The notes under the pieces: generated by a model
What the model was told of the DNA's origin: nothing
Seen by the model: the letters and a program-made list of their open reading frames with translations, nothing else
The model's database searches: none
Shown here: positions 1-5,817 of the stretch, piece by piece
Numbering within the stretch: position 1 is the first letter of the stretch
How the letters are laid out: each line of letters starts with the position of its first letter
Program-made: the position numbers and the translations under genes
Origin: JAQVUB01 sp033809415
GTDB taxonomy: Bacteria > Verrucomicrobiota > Lentisphaeria > Oligosphaerales > Oligosphaeraceae
Assembly: GCA_033809415.1 (NCBI GenBank)
Contig: JAPXLT010000290.1
Coordinates: forward strand, 1-5,884
Reading direction: 5' to 3'
DNA length: 5,884 nt

Positions 1-2528
1 ATATAATATAGCTTGCCGGCCGGCCTTCCGTTCGTCTGCAACTTGATTTTCAACAGGTCTTTTTCGCTGTTCAGCAAGAGCTTGACCCAGGAATAATGAA
101 AATCCGCCAAGGCATCCAGGGCGAAAGACAATTGATCCGAAGCAGCTGCGGTCGCCCGGATGCTCTTGCTGGGCAGCAGTTTGATCGAGCCGGTTTCCCC
201 GGGCGTCGAGTACAGGAAGGCGTCCCGGAAACGCAGGCCTGAATCACTGAAGACGACGGGGATGGTTCCGCTGATGTGCCCGTCGCCCTGATCCTGCCCG
301 GCGCCAAGCTGGTGCAATAGTGCTGAGAGTCGGAGGCGGTCGCAGTAAAAAACCAGGCTGGTGCGTTTGTTATCCGGATTGATGCGAGTGGAGTCGAGTT
401 TCAATTTACCATCGCACCAGTTCATGGTCAGGTTTTCCAGGTGCCAGGAAGTCGGACTTTCCATGCGGAAGCGCACACGCCCGGAACGGATGGCGAATTT
501 GCCGAATTCGAGATTCCGGAAGGCCAGCAGCTGATTACCGTCACTGGCGATTTTCGGCAAGTCCGGCAAGGAAAATTCAAGCCGGAGTCCATCCAGGGAG
601 AATTTTTTTTCGGGGTTTTGCAGTTGTCCGTCGCTGATTTTTAGGAAGGCTTTTCCGTGCGGTTCAGCATTTTTCCGGAGCATGAGATTTCCTTCGGCAG
701 CGAGTTTTCCTTGGCATTGGAAACCTTTCAGGTGTGGGATGAACTGCGCCGGGGGCAGGTTTTTAGGCAGAGCTTGTTCCGGCAATTCGAAGTGACATAT
801 GAAGAAAGGTTCCTGCGAAGTTGCAAAGGGGAAGACGTCTGCGGTTAAATTTGCTTGGAGTCCTCGCAGATCGCTGACTGCCTGAAAGGAAATCTGCTTT
901 TTGTCAAGCCGGAAATTTCCCTCGAGGCTGCCCAGCTTTTCTCCCTTACCGCGCAGTGAGTTCACACGGAAAAAGCCGGCGGGGGCCTCCTGCTCTGGGA
1001 AAGGGCACAGCAGCGGGATGTCTGCCGCAAAGTCCACTTCGAGTTCCTGTTTTGGGAGTTTCGCACTGCCTTCCGGAATCTGGCAGTGTCCTTGCAGTTG
1101 CTTGTTCTGGAATGCGGCCTGGCATTGCAGTCCCGGTATCTTGCAATCCATACTACCATTCTTGGATAGTTGCAGATTGCTGATCGTTGCCTGCAAGTTA
1201 GCCGAAGAACCCTGTCCCTGCACAGCGACATTCAGGGCATCGATGGCAGCTTCGGCTCCGGCGGCAGAAAACTGGCCAGTGCCGATGCTGAACGCGATCT
1301 GATATTGCATGGCGGGAGCTAATTCTGCGGAAACACAGAGTTCCGGCGCCTCGAAATTCAGGCTGATGCCATCCAGCTCGATCTTGAGTTCAGGCAGTTG
1401 TTCGTCTTTCGGCTTATTGCTGGTCTCGAACAGGATTTTGCCGTCCTTGCGGAGCATGTTGAAGTTTGCCTTGATGATGCTTTGTTGCTGGATTGCTGCC
1501 TCGATTTGTCCGTTGACCGCATTCAAGTCATTTTGGGAGACATGTGCACTGAGCTGTTTGACGGTGACATCCGTTCCTGCCAGTTGGGCTTGCAATCCCC
1601 GCAACTCAGCAGTGATATGCTCCGTATCCGCATGCAGAGTTAGGTGCGGCTGACAGGCTACTTGCATCTTTCCCTGGCGATAATTTAGAGAGGACTCGAT
1701 TTCCCCTTGCAGTGCAGTTAATTTCCGCCGATCGAGATCAAAGGCGAAGGTGGCTTGGCCGGTCAACTCTGCATCGAGTTCTGGCGGAAGGAGTTGTCGC
1801 AGGCTGTAAGGCAGGGCGTTTACACTGCCGGAAAATCTGCTGTTGGCGGTGACTGTGGCTCCTGCCAGGTTGCAGTTTCCGGAAGCCTGCAAAGTGTTGC
1901 GGGAATGAGTTAGCGACAGCACCCAATTCCAGTCTGGGCGTTCGGCTGCCTGACCGCCGGGACTGAGAAGCATTTCGATCGCCACAGGAATGGCTTCCTG
2001 CTCTGTAAGCAATAGCAGATCGCCCTTCAGGCTCAGATGCGAAACATGAAGCGGCAGATTTTCAGCCCGCTCGGAAATGCGCAGTTGCTGTGCAGAGGTG
2101 TCGGCATTTTTTGCTTGTTGGGGAAATAATTTTAGCAGTGGCAGCGGTGGATTGCCCGGCGTCAGGTCCAGTGCCAGCCTGATCCCATCCAGTTCGATCC
2201 GCTCGAGTTTCCTGCGCAACAGGCGAAAAGGGCGATACCGCAAGCTGCCGGAACTGATCCGCAATGCTTCGGTCTCCGGAGTATGTAGGGAAAATTCCGT
2301 CCGGTAGAGACCAATATATTTGACTTGCAGGATAAATGCGCCATCAGCCGAAAGGCGGTTCAAAATCTTGCCGACTTGGTGTTGCACTGCGCTTGGAAGA
2401 TAAATCAGCGCTGCCAGCAACAATCCCAGAAAAAGACTCAAGCCGGCAAAGAAGAAAGCCCAGAAACGAGCTTTGCGAAAGGGCTTCCTGGATTTGTTGT
2501 CTGCTGATGCTGTGTCTTGCTGTGTCAT
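1..2528 (-). CDS. YdbH-family AsmA-like protein, intermembrane lipid transport (partial, 3' end cut by left edge)
   Basis: An open frame runs from an ATG at 2526-2528 to the left edge, giving 842 visible codons with no stop. Residues 1-21 are polar and basic; residues 22-44 form one hydrophobic segment rich in F and L, a likely inner-membrane anchor with the rest in the periplasm. The long middle is beta-rich and repetitive, as in AsmA-like bridge proteins. Near the C-terminus, LENLTMNWCDGKL (697-709) and a TPGETGS motif (from 775), followed by a segment ending GRPAGK, match my memory of the C-terminal domain of E. coli YdbH, a protein of about 880 residues, so perhaps 40-100 residues are missing. 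In E. coli YdbH works with YnbE in phospholipid transport to the outer membrane, with YdbL encoded alongside; whether those partners follow here lies outside the window. No Shine-Dalgarno is visible: a C-rich repeat lies 3 bases upstream of the start. The start is favoured because it precedes the membrane segment. Family call fairly sure; exact role inferred. Confidence 0.8.
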   Translation of the reverse strand, partial: MTQQDTASADNKSRKPFRKARFWAFFFAGLSLFLGLLLAALIYLPSAVQHQVGKILNRLSADGAFILQVKYIGLYRTEFSLHTPETEALRISSGSLRYRPFRLLRRKLERIELDGIRLALDLTPGNPPLPLLKLFPQQAKNADTSAQQLRISERAENLPLHVSHLSLKGDLLLLTEQEAIPVAIEMLLSPGGQAAERPDWNWVLSLTHSRNTLQASGNCNLAGATVTANSRFSGSVNALPYSLRQLLPPELDAELTGQATFAFDLDRRKLTALQGEIESSLNYRQGKMQVACQPHLTLHADTEHITAELRGLQAQLAGTDVTVKQLSAHVSQNDLNAVNGQIEAAIQQQSIIKANFNMLRKDGKILFETSNKPKDEQLPELKIELDGISLNFEAPELCVSAELAPAMQYQIAFSIGTGQFSAAGAEAAIDALNVAVQGQGSSANLQATISNLQLSKNGSMDCKIPGLQCQAAFQNKQLQGHCQIPEGSAKLPKQELEVDFAADIPLLCPFPEQEAPAGFFRVNSLRGKGEKLGSLEGNFRLDKKQISFQAVSDLRGLQANLTADVFPFATSQEPFFICHFELPEQALPKNLPPAQFIPHLKGFQCQGKLAAEGNLMLRKNAEPHGKAFLKISDGQLQNPEKKFSLDGLRLEFSLPDLPKIASDGNQLLAFRNLEFGKFAIRSGRVRFRMESPTSWHLENLTMNWCDGKLKLDSTRINPDNKRTSLVFYCDRLRLSALLHQLGAGQDQGDGHISGTIPVVFSDSGLRFRDAFLYSTPGETGSIKLLPSKSIRATAAASDQLSFALDALADFHYSWVKLLLNSEKDLLKIKLQTNGRPAGKLYY

Positions 2529-2531
2529 GAA

Positions 2532-2566
2532 GGGGGCAGGGGGCAGGGGACAGGGGCAGGGGCAGG
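2532..2566. repeat. G-rich heptamer tandem repeat (GGGGGCA type)
   Basis: Consecutive units read GGGGGCA, GGGGGCA, GGGGACA, GGGGCA, GGGGCA and a terminal GG. Five runs of four or five G are separated by 2-3 bases, a strong G-quadruplex pattern on the plus strand. The tract ends 3 bases before the start codon of the leftward YdbH-like gene, so it would be the C-rich 5' untranslated end of that mRNA and takes the place of a ribosome binding site. The same repeat family returns at the right edge. Confidence 0.85.
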
Positions 2567-2570
2567 TTTA

Positions 2571-2597
2571 AAAAGTGGCGCAACCGTCCCGGTTGCG
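2571..2597 (-). terminator. Hairpin followed by T-tract; possible leftward terminator or attenuator, or a repeat
   Basis: CGCAACCG (2579-2586) pairs perfectly with CGGTTGCG (2590-2597) around a 3-base loop. Read leftward, the stem is followed by CCAC and then five T (with three A after), which resembles a weak rho-independent terminator. It would stop transcripts coming from the AraC-family gene before they reach the YdbH-like gene. The 4-base gap between stem and T-tract weakens the call, and it may instead be a dispersed palindromic repeat. Confidence 0.35.
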
Positions 2598-2635
2598 ATG
2601 GCCAGAACTGTCGTGGGGCGCGTAGTGTGGTGGAC

Positions 2636-2673
2636 GTCCGTCTTCTGTCCACTTCGTCCATAGTGTCCAGCCT
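2636..2673. repeat. Short GTCC-based 9-bp periodic repeat
   Basis: GTCC occurs at 2636, 2647, 2656 and 2665, the last three exactly 9 bases apart, as GTCCACTTC, GTCCATAGT and GTCCAGCCT. The flanks also give an inverted pair GTGGAC (2630-2635) and GTCCAC (2647-2652). It is a short degenerate tandem repeat of unknown function. Confidence 0.45.
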
Positions 2674-2689
2674 GCACCCTCCTTCTGTC

Positions 2690-2701
2690 TCGCGCGCGCG
2701 A
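2690..2701. repeat. 12-bp alternating CG palindrome
   Basis: TCGCGCGCGCGA is a perfect self-complementary sequence with a (CG)5 core. Alternating C and G is the classic sequence able to adopt Z-DNA under negative supercoiling. It lies in the gene-free spacer; no function can be assigned. Confidence 0.5.
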
Positions 2702-2706
2702 TAAGG

Positions 2707-2763
2707 GTGGTTCGCCCCCTGGTTGGGTGGGGCTTGGAGGCTGTCTGAACCACGACGAAAAAA
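2707..2763. repeat. Interrupted inverted repeat, probable degraded palindromic element
   Basis: GTGGTTC (2707-2713) pairs with GAACCAC (2747-2753), and the adjoining GCCCC (2714-2718) pairs with GGGGC (2729-2733), giving a 12-bp stem with a 13-base bulge on one side. The right arm continues as GAACCACGACGAAAA, which differs by one inserted G from the arm of the perfect palindrome at 2882-2929. It therefore looks like a rearranged or degraded relative of that element, with its arms in the opposite order. Confidence 0.4.
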
Positions 2764-2790
2764 TAGTGCTTCAAAAACGATTTTGCAAGC

Positions 2791-2850
2791 AGAATCATAA
2801 GAAGTCATACAGAAACATAGGGATTCCCAGAGAATCATAACGATTCCTAA
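2791..2850. repeat. Degenerate 10-bp tandem array (AGAATCATAA type)
   Basis: Six consecutive decamers align without gaps: AGAATCATAA, GAAGTCATAC, AGAAACATAG, GGATTCCCAG, AGAATCATAA and CGATTCCTAA. Columns 3 (A), 6 (C) and 9 (A) are invariant, and the first and fifth units are identical, 40 bases apart. The period is close to one helical turn, so equivalent bases would face the same side of DNA. It lies 30 bases beyond the stop of the AraC-family gene. It could be a protein-binding array or a decaying simple repeat. Confidence 0.6.
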
Positions 2851-2876
2851 TCCTGGAAATCTGCCCGAGACCTATT

Positions 2877-2934
2877 TTTTTACAACGAACCACACGAAAA
2901 TTTTCGTGCCTTTTCGTGTGGTTCGTTGTTAAAA
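2877..2934. repeat. Perfect 19-bp-stem palindromic element overlapping the AraC-family gene's 3' end
   Basis: ACAACGAACCACACGAAAA (2882-2900) is the exact reverse complement of 2911-2929, around a 10-base loop. After one T-T mismatch, four more A-T pairs extend the stem to 2877/2934. The loop repeats the arm's TTTTCGTG, so 2893-2908 is itself a 16-bp perfect palindrome and an alternative smaller hairpin is possible. Read leftward, the stem is followed by A residues rather than T, so it is not a canonical intrinsic terminator, though it could protect the mRNA 3' end. It supplies the last 16 codons and the stop of the leftward gene. Confidence 0.9.
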
Positions 2935-3785
2935 GATGGGTTGTGGTGTTGGCAGCGGTATTTTCCGGGGGAGGTGCCGTATTCCGCCTTAAAGAGGCGG
3001 ATGAAATAGCTTGCGGACTGGAAGCCGCACGCGCTTGCGATTTCATCAAGAGTCAATTCAAATTCGAGCATAATTGCTGCTTGCATCAGGCGTTGCTTGC
3101 GTACATATTCGTTGAGGGTGATGCCGGTTTTTTTACGGCATAACATACTGAGGTAATTGGGGTTCAGCTTGCTGATTTTGGCTAGCTTTTCCCTGGACAA
3201 ATCCCCATTCAGATGATTTTTGACATAAGCTTCGATCTGGCGCCAAGTGAAAGTGGATTTGCTGCGCTCTTTCCCGGCGTCTGAATCTTCCAGCAATGTG
3301 CTCAGCAGGCTGAGCAATGCTTTGATCAGATGCGGCACTGTGCTTTTCATGACCGGATTGCGCTGGGAATAATCCAGTAGTTCCAGCAGCGTCTTGCCGC
3401 CGAATTGCAAGGAATAGGGTGTGTGCAGAAAACGGATGTTATTAGGACCGTTGTCCGCATTAAATTGATATTCCACCAGCCGGATATAGTCGGCAAAAAA
3501 GCAAATGGCGAGGGTTTGCGCTGGGGAAGGTCCCACTGAGAGCAGACCGGTGTTGGCACCATGGGCACCAAGGAGGACAGTGCCGGAAGGCAACGGCAGA
3601 TTTTCGATTTTCCCTGCACGACCAATAGTAATCAAGGGAGTGCCAGATTCGATGAAAACGAGTTTTTGCGGATCGCGGAGGGGATCGTCATGCGCTGGTA
3701 CAGGCTGAGAAAAGACGACTTCGCTCAGGTCGGCCTGAAGCCAGTGTGATATTTTTTTCAAAAAGAAATGATGCTCATTAGTCAT
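2880..3785 (-). CDS. AraC-family transcriptional regulator with repeat-derived C-terminal tail
   Basis: The 301-residue product has an N-terminal ligand-binding half (about 1-165), probably a cupin-like sensor; segments such as LVFIESGTPLITIGRAGKIENLPLPSGTV fit its strand-turn pattern, but no ligand can be named. The C-terminal half (about 180-277) is an AraC/XylS DNA-binding domain with two helix-turn-helix units: DLSREKLAKISKLNPNYLS (first) and LTLDEIASACGFQSASYFIRLFK (second), the latter with the typical GFxSxSYFxRLFKxxxGxSPxxYR signature. The conserved fold ends near residue 277. Residues 286-301 (NNEPHEKARKFSCGSL) and the TAA stop come from the 19-bp-stem palindrome and are unlikely to be ancestral. 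The start at 3785 has a purine-rich AAAGAAG 8 bases upstream. The gene is divergent from an oxidoreductase-pseudopilin operon and is probably its activator, likely sensing a sugar or its product; that link is inferred from position. Confidence 0.92.
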   Translation of the reverse strand: MTNEHHFFLKKISHWLQADLSEVVFSQPVPAHDDPLRDPQKLVFIESGTPLITIGRAGKIENLPLPSGTVLLGAHGANTGLLSVGPSPAQTLAICFFADYIRLVEYQFNADNGPNNIRFLHTPYSLQFGGKTLLELLDYSQRNPVMKSTVPHLIKALLSLLSTLLEDSDAGKERSKSTFTWRQIEAYVKNHLNGDLSREKLAKISKLNPNYLSMLCRKKTGITLNEYVRKQRLMQAAIMLEFELTLDEIASACGFQSASYFIRLFKAEYGTSPGKYRCQHHNPSFNNEPHEKARKFSCGSL

Positions 3786-3817
3786 ATATGAAACTTCTTT
3801 CGTTAAGCTGACATTTC

Positions 3818-3832
3818 TACTATTAATACTAT
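3818..3832. promoter_or_regulatory. TACTAT direct repeat in the divergent control region
   Basis: TACTAT occurs at 3818-3823 and again at 3827-3832, 9 bases apart, just upstream of the rightward -35 box. AraC-family proteins commonly bind direct half-sites near -35, so this is a candidate operator, but the repeat is short and lies in AT-rich DNA. Confidence 0.2.
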
Positions 3833-3857
3833 ACTCTTGTTATTGAAAGAATGCTAA
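3823..3857 (-). promoter_or_regulatory. Weak candidate promoter for the AraC-family gene
   Basis: On the minus strand TATAGT (3833-3828) could be a -10 box, with TTAGCA (3857-3852) as a -35 box at an 18-base spacing. It would share DNA with the -35 box of the rightward promoter, so the two would compete. TATTAA (3828-3823) is an alternative -10 box without a good -35 partner. The AT-rich sequence makes chance matches likely. Confidence 0.3.
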
Positions 3858-3871
3858 AAAGAGTCTATAAT
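3843..3871 (+). promoter_or_regulatory. Sigma70-type promoter for the oxidoreductase-pseudopilin operon
   Basis: TTGAAA (3843-3848) and a perfect TATAAT (3866-3871) are separated by exactly 17 bases. Transcription would begin near 3878, leaving an untranslated leader of about 115 bases. This start lies downstream of the ATG at 3851, which argues that the upstream in-frame ATG is not used and supports the start at 3992. Confidence 0.7.
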
Positions 3872-3946
3872 ATAAAGAAGATAGCAGAGAAAACGGGGGC
3901 TATCGAGAAAATCCTCAATCTTCAAAATTCTGTTTTTTTTGTTATT

Positions 3947-3956
3947 TGTGTACACA
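3947..3956. promoter_or_regulatory. TGTGTACACA palindrome in the leader
   Basis: A perfect 10-bp palindrome lies about 70 bases downstream of the predicted transcription start and 35 bases before the oxidoreductase start. It could be an operator for a dimeric repressor. It is short enough to occur by chance, and no hairpin plus T-tract is formed with it. Confidence 0.25.
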
Positions 3957-3991
3957 CTGCGACAGATTCCCGTAGTGAAAAAGAGAGGATC

Positions 3992-5044
3992 ATGAATAAC
4001 CGGACATTACGTTGTGTTCTTGTCGGTCTGGGGCGGATTGGCTGGCAGTTTCATTTGCCGAATCTGCTTCGTCAGCCTGGTTTTGAACTGGTAGCGGTTG
4101 TTGATCCGGATGCGGATCGCCGCAATGAGGCTGCCGGGACACATGGCATACTGCGTTGTCACGGAGCACTCGAGGAGGTGGACGTATCGGATATTGACTT
4201 GGCGGTCATCGCCTCGCCGACTCCCTTTCATGCCTCGCAAACACTCTGGTGCTTCGAGCGGGGAATTGATGTGTTCTGTGATAAACCCGCCGCCTTGAAT
4301 TTGCAGGAAGCGCAGCAGATGCAGGCAGCAGCGGAAAAAAATGGCCGACGCCTGATGGTCTACCAGCCCCACCGCCTGAGCACGGATGCCTGTTGCGCGA
4401 AAAAGATCATGACATCCGGGGCATTGGGGGAGATCTTCATGATTGAACGCAATTCGGATTCCTTCAGTCGGCGCAATGACTGGCAGGCCTTGAAAAAAAA
4501 TGGCGGTGGCATGCTGATGAATTACGGCAGCCACTTTCTTGATCAGTATTTTTATTTGACGGGGGACACCTGCGCATCGGTTAAATGTGAGTTGCAAACC
4601 GTTCTCAGTCTCGGTGATGCAGATGATGTCGTGCAGGTGCTGTTGCGAGGCAGGTTGGGCGGACTGTTCAAACTCAGCATCAATATGGCTACGACCTACA
4701 GCCAGCCCAGCTTGATCCTGTATGGTCGCCAAGGTACAGCTTGGAGTCAAGATGACGGCAGCTGGCGCCTGCGCTATTACCAGCCGGATGCCATCCACGG
4801 ACAGCAGCTCTTTGCCGGTTTTGCAGCACCGCAGCGTCGGTATCCTGGAGGTGTTCCGGACTTGCAGGAGGAAGTCGTCTTGCCGACGCCGGAGGATCAC
4901 GACCGCTATTACCAGCTTTGCTATGAGTATTTTGGACTTGGCAAAGAAGCTTTTGTGCCCTTTTCACAGACTCTTGAAGTGATGCGGACGATCGAATTGT
5001 GCAGAGAAAATTCCTGCAATGTGGCTATCGAACAAAGGAGTTGA
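3992..5044 (+). CDS. Gfo/Idh/MocA family NAD(P)-dependent oxidoreductase
   Basis: The 350-residue product has the two-domain layout and usual length of glucose-fructose oxidoreductase/inositol dehydrogenase relatives. An N-terminal Rossmann fold carries GLGRIG (12-17) and DPD (38-40, ending the second strand, suggesting NAD preference). SPTPFH (75-80) follows, then DKP (97-99) in place of the common EKP, retaining the conserved lysine K98. The C-terminal domain contains GGGMLMNYGSHFLD (171-184), where H181 fits the conserved catalytic histidine. These enzymes oxidise or reduce a hydroxyl of a sugar or cyclitol in the cytoplasm; the substrate cannot be named. No export signal is seen. I chose the ATG at 3992 because GAGAGG lies 3 bases upstream and the Rossmann strand starts 7 residues in. 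An in-frame ATG at 3851 would add 47 residues lacking family resemblance and lies upstream of the predicted transcription start. Its last codons contain the next gene's ribosome binding site. Confidence 0.93.
   Translation: MNNRTLRCVLVGLGRIGWQFHLPNLLRQPGFELVAVVDPDADRRNEAAGTHGILRCHGALEEVDVSDIDLAVIASPTPFHASQTLWCFERGIDVFCDKPAALNLQEAQQMQAAAEKNGRRLMVYQPHRLSTDACCAKKIMTSGALGEIFMIERNSDSFSRRNDWQALKKNGGGMLMNYGSHFLDQYFYLTGDTCASVKCELQTVLSLGDADDVVQVLLRGRLGGLFKLSINMATTYSQPSLILYGRQGTAWSQDDGSWRLRYYQPDAIHGQQLFAGFAAPQRRYPGGVPDLQEEVVLPTPEDHDRYYQLCYEYFGLGKEAFVPFSQTLEVMRTIELCRENSCNVAIEQRS
5034..5040 (+). promoter_or_regulatory. Strong ribosome binding site for the pseudopilin, inside the upstream gene
   Basis: AAAGGAG lies 6 bases before the ATG at 5047 and within the last codons of the oxidoreductase, whose stop is at 5042-5044. 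The arrangement implies coupled translation. It also settles the pseudopilin start in favour of 5047 over the in-frame ATG at 4999. Confidence 0.85.
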
Positions 5045-5046
5045 TC

Positions 5047-5814
5047 ATGACAAACAAGAGAGACGGTTTTACTTTAATTGAATTGCTGGTCGTCATCGCC
5101 ATTATTGCGATTTTGGCCTCAATGCTTTTGCCGGCCTTGCAGAAAGCCCGTCAGAAAGCTATGAACATCAAGTGCATGGGTAATTTGCGGCAAATCAGCT
5201 TGGGCTACCAGATATATATTGAAGACAACGGCGGGAATCTTCCTCCGCAATTAATGCCGAAGGGGACAACCGTTGCAGAGGGGTATTACGGCTCTATAAC
5301 CTGGGCGAAACTGATCGCGGAAGCGGCAGGGGAAACGACCTTGGCCACCAGCAATTATTTTCAGAAGAACGGCATCTTTGCTTGCCCGGCCTTTGGTCCG
5401 AAAATCCCCTATTACGGTACCTATCCGGTCAGTTCCCTCTATGAGTCTACGCGTACGGATTACGGCATTTTTCGCTATGGTGCCGGCAATGAGATGTTTG
5501 ACAATCCGGCCTTTGGCGGTGCCGGTACTTTGCAAGCAGTCAAGCGTCCCAGTTGGCTGATCGTTGCTTTGGATTCCCGCACCTTGGATTTTGCTCCAGG
5601 CAATGGCGGCAAGAGCGGAGTCACTCTGGTTGCTAGCGCTTCCAACCGCCTGATTGATTATGTCCGTCATGGGGGAAGGGCGAATTGTTTCTGGGTAGAC
5701 GGTCATGTCTCCTCGATTCCAAAACAGCTGGAAAACTTCTATTATAACAATTCGGTGTACTATTACCCATGGGGAATCCGGGAGACTACCACTGGTTACA
5801 AGGGAGGGTATTAG
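5047..5814 (+). CDS. Type II secretion-like pseudopilin with H-X9-DG motif
   Basis: The 255-residue product begins with a short basic leader MTNKRDG followed by FTLIELLVVIAIIAILASMLLPAL. This is a classic type IV prepilin signal: cleavage by prepilin peptidase after G7, methylation of F8 and the conserved glutamate E12 at position 5 of the mature protein. After the helix, CMGNLRQISLGYQIYIEDN matches the early segment typical of this subfamily. Near the C-terminus, H208 followed by nine residues and D218-G219 (HGGRANCFWVDG) is the H-X9-DG motif of PVC-group proteins. Such proteins are found in many copies per genome in Lentisphaerota and Planctomycetota; their function is largely unknown, and a role at the inner membrane or in a secretion apparatus is presumed. 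It starts 2 bases after the oxidoreductase stop and is co-transcribed with it. No intrinsic terminator is seen before the right edge, only heptamer repeats. Confidence 0.95.
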   Translation: MTNKRDGFTLIELLVVIAIIAILASMLLPALQKARQKAMNIKCMGNLRQISLGYQIYIEDNGGNLPPQLMPKGTTVAEGYYGSITWAKLIAEAAGETTLATSNYFQKNGIFACPAFGPKIPYYGTYPVSSLYESTRTDYGIFRYGAGNEMFDNPAFGGAGTLQAVKRPSWLIVALDSRTLDFAPGNGGKSGVTLVASASNRLIDYVRHGGRANCFWVDGHVSSIPKQLENFYYNNSVYYYPWGIRETTTGYKGGY

Positions 5815-5817
5815 TTA

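Larger units (their letters stand above)
2529..2879. other. Gene-free spacer rich in short repeats
   Basis: This 351-base stretch separates two leftward genes. I find no credible coding sequence: the one longer leftward frame entering it is a shadow overlapping the YdbH-like start out of frame, has no family resemblance, and reads through the repeats. What it holds is a succession of repeats: the heptamer tract, an 8-bp hairpin, 9-bp-spaced GTCC motifs, the CG palindrome, an interrupted inverted repeat and a 10-bp array. No convincing promoter for the YdbH-like gene could be recognised. Confidence 0.7.

Noticed and set aside
901..1653. Several plus-strand frames of 75-133 residues
   Set aside because: They are antisense to the continuous YdbH-like frame and are rich in Ser and Cys from shadow reading.
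2532..2566. CRISPR-like array
   Set aside because: Units are 6-7 bases with no spacers; it is a simple tandem repeat. The same holds for the array at the right edge.
2344..2838. 164-residue leftward frame across the spacer and the YdbH-like start
   Set aside because: It reads the YdbH-like N-terminus out of frame and translates repeats; no family resemblance.
2877..2934. Canonical rho-independent terminator for the AraC-family gene
   Set aside because: Read leftward the stem is followed by A residues, not T, so the required U-tract is absent.
3900..3941. Possible intrinsic terminator before the T8 run in the leader
   Set aside because: No stem longer than 3-4 bp could be formed upstream of the T-tract.
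4493..4500. A8 run in the oxidoreductase as a programmed frameshift site
   Set aside because: The zero frame continues with conserved motifs and no useful alternative frame product is apparent; it probably just encodes Lys-Lys-Asn.
4007..4900. 297-residue open frame on the minus strand
   Set aside because: It is fully antisense to the oxidoreductase, which has clear Rossmann and catalytic motifs; the antisense product shows no recognisable domain.
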